The position numbers and the translations under genes are program-made. Of a DNA stretch of 64,000 bases, positions 36,373-45,968 are shown one piece after another. Within the stretch, counting starts at the first letter, position 1; each line of letters begins with the position of its first letter. This DNA is from Halicephalobus mephisto (taxonomy: Eukaryota > Nematoda > Chromadorea > Rhabditida > Panagrolaimidae), in the NCBI GenBank assembly GCA_009193035.1, contig SWDT01000257.1, positions 186,001 through 250,000 on the forward strand, read 5' to 3'. Under the pieces are notes generated by a model. That model searched no databases, was not told the origin of the DNA, and saw nothing but the letters and a program-made list of their open reading frames with translations.

Positions 36373-38144
36373 TCAAACCTCTGGTGGCTCATCCGATTCC
36401 CGGATCATCTCTAGCTCTCGTTCAATTCTGCTATTTATGACTTTAGTTGCTGATTCTTTGAAAATTTCGATGATTTCGTCACGACTTTTGGTGTTTGCTG
36501 TTTTGGTTCTCCAGGCCGTGATGACTTCCTTCCATTCGCACGGCTTCAATTTGGAACAAATTGCTTCAATTTCGGACGATTCCTGAAAATTTTTAATTTT
36601 TACAAAGCAAATTTTTTATGGAATACTGTAGTATTATAGTTTTTTAATAACTTCATATGTCGAAATTAATTTTAAAAAATTGACAAAATTAAGTACCCCA
36701 TGTACCGTAATTTAAAAATTCCTAAATCAATTTAAAAAGGATATTTGAAAATAAATTAGGTCGGATTTTGATTAACAATTTCATATATTGAAATTAATTT
36801 TAAAAATAGTTAAGTACTCCATGTACCGTAATCCGGAATTTTCTAAGTCGATTTAAAAAGGATATTTGAAAATAAATTAGTTCGGATTTTGATTAACAAT
36901 TTCATATATTGAAATTAATTTTAAAAATAGTTAAGTACCCCATGTACCGTAATCTAAAAGTTTTTAAATTTGTCTAAAAAATATTTCTAAAAGATTATTT
37001 ACAATAGGATACTGTAATGAAGTGATACGTTGGCACCTGCAAGCAGTACCCAAGCTGCCCTTATATAGTGAGGGAGAGAAAGGACCAAAAAGCCCCCATG
37101 TACGTTAAATATACGTGATAATAGTGCTTAGTGCTTGGCAATTTTTGCTTTGATATACAGGTGGAATAAAGGAATGTAGTGATTTCTAAGATTTTTATTA
37201 AAAACTTGACGAATGAAAATTAATTTCAAAAAATAGACAGAGTCAAGTACCCTATGTATCTTAATTTAGAAATTCCTAGATCCATAAAAAATTGTTTATA
37301 AAAAATTAAGAAATAATCGCTGCGTGAAACCGAAATTTTAGGTTACTGTAGTTTTTGGAAATTCCCGTCAAGACCATTTGGCAAAAAAGCTCACATGTAC
37401 TTTCTATGATATATGGTTAATTTTGAAATTGTGCAAGATTATGAAATAACTCATTCAAAATCGAAATTGTCACATAGGATACTGTAATTTTTGAAAACTT
37501 CTACAAATTCGTGTCGGGACCATTTTGTAGGAATTTTTATTTTTTTATTATCTAGTGGTATAATATAATTAAACCCTTCTAGAACCATATAAACATTAGG
37601 TTTTTTACTTTTGGGTCTCGACTGGAAAATTTTTGAAAATTTCGTGTCGGGACCATTTCATGCAAATTTTCATTTTTTTTATTATCTAGTGGTATAATAT
37701 AATTAAACCCTTCTAGAACCATATAAGCATTAGATTTTTTACTTTTGGGTCTCGACTGGAAAATTTTTGGAAATTTCGTCTCGGAACCATTTCGTGTAAA
37801 TTTTTATTTTTATTTTTTAACTATGTAAATTTATTAATAAAACATACTTTGAAACTCAAAGTTTTCTTAGCTTTGAGTTTCCAGTCCATAAGCCAGGAAT
37901 AATCTGGTTGTCGAAGGTCCTTCAAGCTTCGTTGTCTTTCATCTTCCTAAAATATTTAATAATTAAAATTATTTATTTTTTTTACCTTTTTTTTCTCAAA
38001 TTCATTGATAGCTTTCTGGATATCGGAAAGGACCAAGTCAGTCATCATGTTGTGAGCATCGCCGATGGACGGATCTCCTGGGAAGTAGGATCTGGCGGAT
38101 CTGAGCGATCCAGAAGCCGTCAAATTGGATTGAAACCAAGACAT
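36373..38144 (-). CDS. RD3-domain protein (retinal degeneration 3 family)
   Basis: 155 residues in three exons: 37986-38144, 37848-37946 and 36373-36582, all phase 0. The match to RD3 rests on SWF near the start, DLVLSDIQKAINEFEKKKED (equivalent to the coiled MELTGQM region), the motif PDYSWLMDW (VDYSWLA in vertebrate RD3), and a helical C-terminal half (IEAICSKLKPCEWKEVITAW then SRDEIIEIFKESATKVINSR) equivalent to the IERLQLEDVCVKI region. Vertebrate RD3 binds and inhibits membrane guanylate cyclases and helps their trafficking; nematodes have many receptor guanylate cyclases, so a comparable role is possible but inferred. An in-frame ATG exists upstream (38192). Intron 2 is 1.26 kb of repeats. 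Confidence 0.75.
37020..37165. other. GC-rich island inside RD3 intron, possible ncRNA
   Basis: About 145 bp of balanced composition (GTTGGCACCTGCAAGCAGTA, then CCCAAGCTGCCCTTATATAG) in an otherwise A/T-repeat intron. It includes AATTTTTG, which resembles an Sm-site, after a GTGCTTAGTGCTTGG stretch. No open frame of note. It may be a small RNA gene or a conserved intronic element. Confidence 0.3.
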
Positions 38145-40163
38145 TTGAAATTTTCCAACAATTTCTAAGATGTCGAAATAAAAATTCCTCAAGATTATTA
38201 TTTTAAAAAATAAATTGAAGAAACCTTAAAAAGCCGTTTCCAAGACAACTGCGGTCCGTAATCTGCTTAGTTTTTTCGTGCATCAGATTCCTCCATTTCA
38301 TCACGTTTCAAAATTACAAATTTTTGATTTTGAAATATATTTATTGTAACTTCTTCTTAGAAAAAAAAATTAATCAAAAACAAATTTTGAAAGAGGATTT
38401 TAAAAAATCAAAAATCGAACAAAAATTACGAAATTAGGATTTCGAAAATCCCGGCCATAATCCTCATCTGATGTCGTACGTGATTTCAGACATCCCTAAC
38501 AGACTCTATGAAGTTGGTGAAAAATAATTTAAGCCAGATTAGGGATCCAAAGTAATTCTACAAAGTTACCTAAAAATTCAAATTTTCAAAGATCTCTAAT
38601 TTTTTAATAATTTATAAATTTTCGAAATTTTTTTATTAAATTTAAATAACTTTATAGTTTTATTTAAAATTCAAAAAATACATGAAATTAAAAATTAAAA
38701 TAAAATAAATTTGAATATTTAAAAATGGTCTTAAACGAGCGAAATAAAATTCAGAACAGAACGCCAAAAATCCGAACTTTGACGAAAAAGAAAATTTTTA
38801 AATTTTTTTAAAATAATTTTTTTTTAAATTATTTTTTTTAAATTACTTTTTTTTAATTATTTTTTTTAAATTAATTTTCTTAAAATTACTTTTTTGTAAT
38901 TTTTTATATTTAATAAAAGTAAAAATTTATCAAAGTTTAATGAAAAAAAATTTTCGAAATTGTAAAACATTCTAATTTTTTTAATTATTGAGTTCATATT
39001 GTGTAAAAACAAGTATTATCTTTTAATTTTGTAGTTTTCGTCCGTAAAAAATTGTTTTTATATTTTTTGAATTTCGGAATTTTCTTCGATTTATGAATTA
39101 ATTTCAACAAGATTTCGTAAATATGAAATTCACAAAGGAAACTATATCTTTGTTCAATCATCTTCTGAAATGAAAAAAATCAAATAAATTTGAGAAATTT
39201 TGCATATAAAATATCGAGGAAACAAAAGCGAACTCTTTTTTTAAGCGAAGTCGCCTATTTTTCAAGCGAAATCACTTTTTCTAAGCGAATTCGCTCATCT
39301 TTTAAGCGAAGTCGCCTATTTTTTAAGCGAATTCGCTCATCTTTTAAGCGAACTCGCCTATTTTTTAAGCGAATTCGCTCGTATTTTAAGCGAAGTCGCT
39401 CGTATTTTAAACGAACTTGTATAACATTTACATGTATTCGGTTATATTTTAAGCGGGTCTACGAATTTTTTAGGCAAATTTACTTGTCTTCTAAGCAATT
39501 TAACTCATCAGTCAAGCGAAATCGCTAATTTTTAAGCGAACTCGCTTACTTTCTAAACAATTTCTAAACCAACTACTTTAAACATCTTATTTTATATATC
39601 AATGTTATTTATTTTAATCATTTTTGATAAAATAGATATATTTTACCTTTTTGGAGAGAAGAATGGATAAAGGTGCGAAATATTTCGAATGTCGAGAAAA
39701 CGAACTCGCTTATTTTTTGAACAAATCTTCGATCATTTTTTTAATTCCACTAACTTGAGCAATCCTTTTTGTAATTAGATGTGTTTTTTACCTTGATTAT
39801 AATTGGTTAATTAATTTTTTTAAGAAAAATGAAAATTTAAATTTTCGGATTTTTAAAATTATCTTGCTTCAGAAACATATTTGGCGGAATTTCATTGTAA
39901 ATTTTCAATATGCCCTTGGAAAATATTGGATTTGATATATGAATCACTTTTAAAAGTTACTTTTGAATTAAGTATTTTTTTGTCAGTTATTCGTGATTTT
40001 AAATTTAATCATGTGTTCAAGGTTTGGCGTTCCGTTCCTTTAGTAAACGCAGCGCTTTGTCAAATTTTTGAATGCGGGTCTTTTACGCGCCATTTTTTCT
40101 CTTTTTTACATATCTTTTTATTTTTTTTATTTTTTCTTATTTTAGGTGTTTTATTTCTTCACA
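38145..40163. other. Long intergenic region
   Basis: About 2 kb. Bases 38230-38310 and 38440-38530 are GC-richer patches with short open stretches on the minus strand but no consistent gene. Bases 38560-39180 are A/T low complexity. Bases 39226-39550 are a palindromic minisatellite (separate entry). Bases 39660-40160 lead into the next plus-strand gene, with TTTTAG 18 bp before its ATG region. Confidence 0.5.
39226..39550. repeat. Palindromic minisatellite (AGCGAATTCGCT)
   Basis: About 15 units of ~21 bp, each a 12-bp palindrome or near-palindrome AGCGA(A)(T/G/C)TCGCT followed by a T-rich spacer (CATCTTTTA, TATTTTTTA). The open frame of 112 codons across it is created by the repeat and is not a gene. 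Single diverged units continue to about 39710. Confidence 0.92.
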
Positions 40164-41093
40164 ATGTCAATCACACCGAATCCAAACGTTCAACTTCTCG
40201 CAGATGGATTAGCTTTTGCTTTTAAACAATGTCTGACTTTGGAAATTGATCCTGATGCCCGCGAACAAGCCAAAGGAATAAATTCTCCATTTGTCGTTTT
40301 TGCTATTACTGATGCAGTTACACTTGATCAATTTTCTGACAACTTCAAGAATTACATCCAGGATAATCCAGAACTCGTTGGACCTGTCCAGAGCTGTCCC
40401 GTCGGCTACTTCCCTAACATCGATGACGTCACAACTGCTTCCTGGGTCATCTTCGAACTCGGAAAAGATTTTGGATCTTACCGTAAGTTCTTCACCATGA
40501 TGAAAAACCGGTAAGTTTTACTTTTTGCAAAAATTTATATATGAAATTTTAGGAATGTGTTTCCCGGAGTGGTGTTTTTCGTCAAGTCCACTGAAATTGT
40601 CGATGATTTTCTGCCTTATATTTCCTGTTTCAATCCAATAATGAAACGAGTATTAGCTTACAACTATGAAAATCTTAAAACCCATCTCCCCGAAGCTCTA
40701 ACTGCTATTCCGATTCCTAAAGAAGTCATAATCGATGCTGCTCAAGAATTCTACAACGGTCATCGAAGTTATTTTGAACTTCATAGATTTCTAGCTATGA
40801 CTCTCATATTCGGACGTGATTATGCCAAACAAATGGAAATAGACGAAGCTAAAATGCACAAAGAAGACGAATTAATCCAAGTAGTTGCTACTAATTGTCG
40901 TACAAAACGGATCACCTTAGGCGAACTAACCGACATTTACTGTGGTACCATGAATGTCAACGCCGAAGAAGGAGCTCAAGCCGTTGTTCGAATCACCATA
41001 AGTCTTTACAATCAAGGATACATCAGTTTCGATAGCCTCACCGAACCCACTACCGTAATCATTCATCCTCCTCCCATAATTGGTGAAAATTAA
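40164..41093 (+). CDS. Conserved-looking protein of unknown function
   Basis: 295 residues in two exons (40164-40510 and 40553-41093) split by a 42-bp intron that contains a CATATATGAAA-like word. I do not recognise the family. Visible features: no signal peptide; N-terminal ~115 residues alternate hydrophobic strands and helices (INSPFVVFAITDAVTLDQF, ASWVIFELGKDFGSY); a strand-rich core (NVFPGVVFFVKSTEIVDDFL); a charged helical segment (FGRDYAKQMEIDEAKMHKED); and a C-terminus ending TTVIIHPPPIIGEN. Composition is coding-like throughout and the intron phase is exact. The stop lies only 40 bp from the stop of convergent PRORP, so the 3' ends of the two transcripts probably overlap. Confidence 0.82.
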
Positions 41094-41133
41094 TTGTAAA
41101 TTTTTAAACTTTATTGCCTAATTGTTCTAAATC

Positions 41134-44049
41134 TTACGGGTTACGGTCAAATAAACCAGAAAAACAGTAATACTCGTAAGCTTGCGATGTTTTAAGAACC
41201 ACATTTCTAACAGGCAGATGAAATCCCGTCGACGTCTGTTGAGCAAATGGCGAAAATTCACTTGGCGTCTCAATAATCTTGTCATTGAATCTCAAAGACC
41301 GCAATTTAATTACCCGCTGAAGTGCATTGGACCTAGTCATACTGTAAAAATTGAAGCAATGATCTCTGAACATATCATTAGTAACAATATATCCATCTGG
41401 AGTGCCTCTAGTAAACAATTGAAGGATCGTAACATCTTCCATAGGACTAAAAAGTAAAACTTGAAACAAATTCAAAATTCCTAAAAGCTTAAAAATCCAA
41501 AATTTCTGAAAACCAAAAAGTCATTAAAATTTTAATAATATTTCGATTTTAAAAAATTATTAAAACCACTAAAATTAAAAAAATCAAAAAATTATTAAAA
41601 TTTCTAGAAATTAGAAAATCATTAACTTTCGAAAATTAAAAATTACTAAAATTAAAAAAATCAAAAAATTATTAAAATTTCTAGAAATTTAAAAATCATT
41701 AACTTTCGAAAATTAAAAATTACTTACTTTTTAGTGACATGCACAACAGTTCTAAGCTGACCAAGCTGTTGATAAAGATTAACAGGTAGTTCAAATTTCG
41801 AAATTAGAGCAATTGCAGAAAAATGTTCATATATCGCTCCAATAAATGTCAAAATATTTCTAGCACGTCCTAAATAATTATTTTTTCCATAAGCAACATT
41901 AGCAACATCAATGTAGCATATTGGACGTTTTAAAGGATCTGCTATTTTCATATTATTTAATTTCCTAACCACATATGGAAGTTTATTCGTGCCAGGTAGT
42001 TTCATCACAGTAGCCAATTCATCAACACCAGGAGCAAGATTTTTCCATTCATTTTCATTCAGCATCGGCTTCGGTTTGAAGTTTTCTCCACAACGAGGAC
42101 ATTCAGAATCATTAAGAAATACACGATGCCATTTCGGCAGGTGATCAATTCTGAAATTTACAATTACAACACAAAAATCAAAATATTTTTAGTAAATCGT
42201 CTCGATGCGAATTTTTACAAACTAAAACGATTTAAAATTTCAGTTTTGAATAATTATTTTACAATTCATCATATATTGTAAAAACCATATATGAATTTCT
42301 TAGGAAATGGTCTCGATGGGAATTTCCACAAATATCTTAAAACCAAAGTATCCTAAAATTTCACTTTTCCTCGGATTATTTCGTAATCCCACATGATGTC
42401 TAGACCAGTACATTTTAAAAGATTAGAAATAAATGTTTTTTAAAGAAGAAAATAGTTTTAACACAACTTTAAAGAATTTTCTTAAAACCAAAGTATTCTA
42501 AAATTTCACTTTTCCTCGGATTATTTCGTAATTAGTGTTTTATATGTTCTTTTTGGATAAAACTAAGGACTTTTAGATTACGACATGTACGGTACAAAAG
42601 CTTCTATCCACTCTCTAGGGTTAATTTCCATATATGAAATTGAACAAAAATCCTAATATTAAGATATCTTGATTAAAAATTTAGTTTTCAAAATATTTTT
42701 CATAAATCAACTTAGGACTTCTTAAATTACAGTACACAAGGTTATTACCCCATTATCTACATTTTAGGATTAATTTCCATATATGAAAGTATATCCTAAA
42801 AACCACAACTTTTACAGTATTCTGTTGAAAACTTGTTTTTTTATTAAAAAAATTCACTTACTTTTCAGTTTTTTTGAAATATTGTTGAAAAACATCCGAT
42901 TCCATATATATTTCGTTGTTTACAATAGGCATCATGAAGAGTTCCATTAGCCGATGAGCATTAACCTTATCATCTGATATCCATTCGAACCAGTCATTGT
43001 AAACAGTAGTACCATATATTACTACCGATGGGAATTTACTCCAATTTTCTTCCAATTTCTTTAGATTTCTATTTCTTATAGAATCAGCTGCTCGAGGTAA
43101 AAAAACATCTGAAGCAGAAAAAAAAACTTGATCACCTTCATCCTTGGTTGATTCTTCCTCAAATGGAGCCAGAGCAGAATACAACTCTGTTTGAACCGGC
43201 TTAGCTGCATTAGGAATCTGATTTTTTATCTTATCTTTGATGAATTTCGCTTCTTCTTTTGTGATTGCCTTCTGAATAAACGCTTCCGTAAGAGCAGTAA
43301 TTGCAATTTTCAATGATCTGCTTTCTAGAAGATTTTTCGTCAACAAGAAATCTACCAAAGAAACGGCCAACTTGTGACGTTGAAGCTTGCGAGCCGCATT
43401 AATAGTACTATGATGGTTCCATACAATTTCATCTGCAGCTTTTTGGATTTCTTCAGCTGAGTAAAAACGATCTGGGATTTCATCTGAGTTGAGTCCAAGA
43501 GAAGAAAAAATACGAACATGACGATATTCTGATAACTGAAATAACTACTCATATATCGTACTATCACAAAAACAAAAAATAAATTTTTTTCGAAATTATC
43601 TTGATGTAAATTTCATAGAAAATTCCGGGATTTTTAGGTAAAAGAATAATTTCGTAAAGTTATCAGTTTTATCTTTTCTGTGAAATTCGCTTTTTAAGCG
43701 GGAATTCAAAAATTACAAAAAAAACTACACTACTTTAGAAACCAAAAATAATTTTTCTGCGAAATTATTTCATTAAAAATTTGTAGAATTTCTTTAAAAA
43801 TCCTAAAATTTAGGTAAAAAATAAAAAACAGAGAATTGCCAGTTTTTCCATTTTTATAAAGTCCACTCTTGCTTTCCGTTGAGATTTAGAAATTTTAAAA
43901 ATTCATATATCAATTTCAAAAATTACAACGGCTACAATTATAACTAGTAAACTCACACTAAGACCATAGATTTTCCTAAGAGTAGGCTTTGTAGAAAAAT
44001 TAACAATATTCTGAATTAACGAATATTTCTTAAACACGTTTCTCAGCAT
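41134..44049 (-). CDS. PRORP/MRPP3, mitochondrial RNase P nuclease subunit
   Basis: 500 residues in four exons: 43957-44049, 42862-43535, 41728-42150 and 41134-41446. Exon phases join exactly. It cleaves 5' leaders from mitochondrial tRNA precursors. The N-terminus MLRNVFKKYSLIQNIVNFST is a good mitochondrial presequence. A helical PPR-like region is followed by zinc ligands CPRC (273-276), the NYN nuclease motif CYIDVANVAYGKN (D337), PMEDVTILQLF (E400, D401) and GYIVTNDMFRDH (D421), then C-terminal FHLP and YYC, equivalent to the second zinc-ligand pair. In human PRORP the 400/401 position is Asp-Asp; here it is Glu-Asp. The ATG lies inside the end of the COA6 frame, a 20-base overlap in another frame. 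AATAAA (minus strand) lies near 41110. Confidence 0.87.
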
Positions 44050-44287
44050 CTTCGCCTTCGTCCTTGACCAAATATCCGTCTTTAATTAAATCTTCTTTGT
44101 ATTTTTCAAACTTATGTTTCCTCACAAAATGAGCTACCCACGAAGCTGGACAATTTTTTTCGAAATTTTTCCACTCCAGACGGCACTTCTTGTGGTCGTC
44201 ACTGTTAGCGTCGGCACAGGCGAAAAATAAATCTCTGGCTTCGTGGCAGGTTTTTCTACTAGATTTCAATGTACTATCGGCAGACAT
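44030..44287 (-). CDS. coa-6: Cytochrome c oxidase assembly factor COA6
   Basis: 85 residues, single exon. Small twin-cysteine protein of the mitochondrial intermembrane space that helps deliver copper to COX2. CX9C (CHEARDLFFAC) and CX10C (CRLEWKNFEKNC) match the atypical COA6 pattern exactly, and PASWVAHFVRKHKFEKYKE corresponds to the conserved region after the second pair. I take the ATG at 44287 (MSADST) because TTATTCAG, a likely trans-splice acceptor, ends 4 bases upstream. The longer frame from 44320 would start inside a CATATATGAA repeat. The stop codon lies 20 bases inside the PRORP reading frame, and REEP ends 361 bp upstream, so REEP-COA6-PRORP may form one operon. Confidence 0.92.
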   Translation of the reverse strand: MSADSTLKSSRKTCHEARDLFFACADANSDDHKKCRLEWKNFEKNCPASWVAHFVRKHKFEKYKEDLIKDGYLVKDEGEDAEKRV

Positions 44288-44648
44288 CCCACTGAATAAT
44301 TCGTTCATATATGAATCCAATACATTATCGGTAAAAAATGGAAAATAACCATATTAAAAATTTTAAATTTAAAAATGCACGTTTATTCAATATTTCAATG
44401 ACAAAGTACGTTGCGTAACGTCTAGTAACACTTTGGACAACTTATTCGATACGACAAATATTGAGTATTATATATCAAAAAAGACCAAAAATGACTTTGA
44501 TTGGCGTCGGAATCAAAATGCCAAATTTGATCAGAAAAAGGAGCTAATCTATAAATAGACGATATTTACACAAGGTTGTCATACTGGCAAAGCAAATTAG
44601 TGACTAAATTCGATACCACCTGAATAATCATAGATCCGCAAAAGCCGT

Positions 44649-45968
44649 TCAGTCAGTTCCTTTTCGAAGACGAGAGCTGCGTCTTAGGCCATCTCCACCA
44701 GCTCCCCTGGACGTTGAACGGCTACGACTGTTGCTGGAATCGATTACTGGATCATTAGGTAATGTGTTATATCCCTAGAAAGCACATATTAGTAATAAGA
44801 GTAATCGAAAAAGATTTTTGAAACGAAAACTCCAGTGTACAATTTCCGAGTCCCATCACGAAAAAAGTATTTACTGTAAACCGGGATTTTTGAATATAAT
44901 TACTTTGGAATTTTCCCGACAAGAAATATGTAGGTATTTCCGGTTTTTTTGAAATTTGCAGAAGATTCTGGAGGTTTTCTAGAATCTTCTTGAAGCTTAT
45001 GGAAGTTCCTTAGAATTTTATTAAACTGAGTAAAAACTTCTGGAGACTTTCTAAGACATTTTTAAAGTTTGCAAGAGCTTCTTAGAACCTTCTTGAACTC
45101 GATAGGGACTTTTTGGAATTTCGCAGAAACTTCTCAGAACCTCTTAGATTTCCAGAATCTTCTTGAACCTCACTGAAGCTTCTACCACTTTCTAGAACCT
45201 TATGAGAACAAAGAACTTACACTTGAAGGTGGTCCTGCCCAAGATTGAACGTCGTCAATTTCGTGTTCGGGTTCTTCTTGCCATTCTTCTTCCACAAGTC
45301 TGTTCCTTCCTTCGCCCCTGAGTCTTTGAGGTCGATGATCAGGACGTTTGCTAACGTCATTCAGACTGTAGGACCTCTGGAGCTGCTGGGCAATCTGTTC
45401 TTGTCCTCTCAGAGCCGCCGTTGCCACGATGTCCCGGGCGCATATCAGACCTTTGGTCCCGATGCTTAAAACTTGGTTATAACCTTCTGCTTTGGCTTGT
45501 TCAAGATAAAAATCAATATCCCGTTCATGTTTCATAAGCCATGGATGTATCCACTGAAAATTCGATATATGAAAATCAGTTTTTAAAGGAAATTGATATA
45601 TAAAAATCAGTTTTTAAAGGAAATTAATATATAAAAGTCAGTTTTTAAAGGAAATTGATATATGAAAATCAATTTTTAAAGGAAATGGAACTTACATTTC
45701 TGTACATCAAAGAAGCCCCTTTCGTCCAAGGACTAATCAGCCAAATGACGAAAATAATCTTCAGCTCATAGTAAAAAGGGAACCAAAATGCGATTATGAT
45801 GTCCGCAAGAGATTCGGCACAACTTATCAAAGCAAACACTATCCAGTACATCATCCATTTCACGTACTCCTTGACATCCTTCGTTCTGACTGCTTTGTAG
45901 GAACGATATGCCGGATATAGCGTTCCTGCAGTCAACATCAGCACTCGGGACAAAAAAACGGAAATCAT
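44649..45968 (-). CDS. REEP1-4-type ER membrane-shaping protein (TB2/DP1/HVA22)
   Basis: 243 residues in three exons: 45696-45968, 45221-45553 and 44649-44774, all phase 0. Receptor-expression-enhancing proteins of this group curve ER tubules and link ER to microtubules. The family core is plain: [38 protein letters not shown], the hydrophobic hairpins through [30 protein letters not shown], then [26 protein letters not shown] polar, acidic then Arg/Ser-rich tail ([20 protein letters not shown]) ends the protein, typical of REEP1-4 and not REEP5/6. It starts at the first ATG of the frame. Intron 2 contains the TTC/GAA-rich array; intron 1 has four tandem ~36-bp units with GATATATGAAAATCAG. 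Confidence 0.92.
44925..45200. repeat. TTC/GAA-dense array in REEP intron 2
   Basis: About 275 bp packed with CTTCTAGAA, CTTCTTGAA and GAAGCTTCT words at roughly 25-40-bp spacing, e.g. TTCTAGAATCTTCTTGAAGC. The alternating TTC and GAA at 5-bp steps has the form of heat-shock elements (nTTCnnGAAnnTTCn). Degenerate copies of one unit suggest origin by tandem duplication. Confidence 0.6.

Noticed and set aside
37030..37080. AGTACCCAAGCTGCC resembling the nematode SL1 leader
   Set aside because: Only seven or eight bases match (TACCCAAG); the leader start GGTTTAATT and the following GT donor are absent.
39190..39528. 112-codon open frame rich in KR(S/I)R repeats
   Set aside because: It is produced entirely by translation of the AGCGAATTCGCT minisatellite; no start context, splice sites or non-repeat coding sequence.
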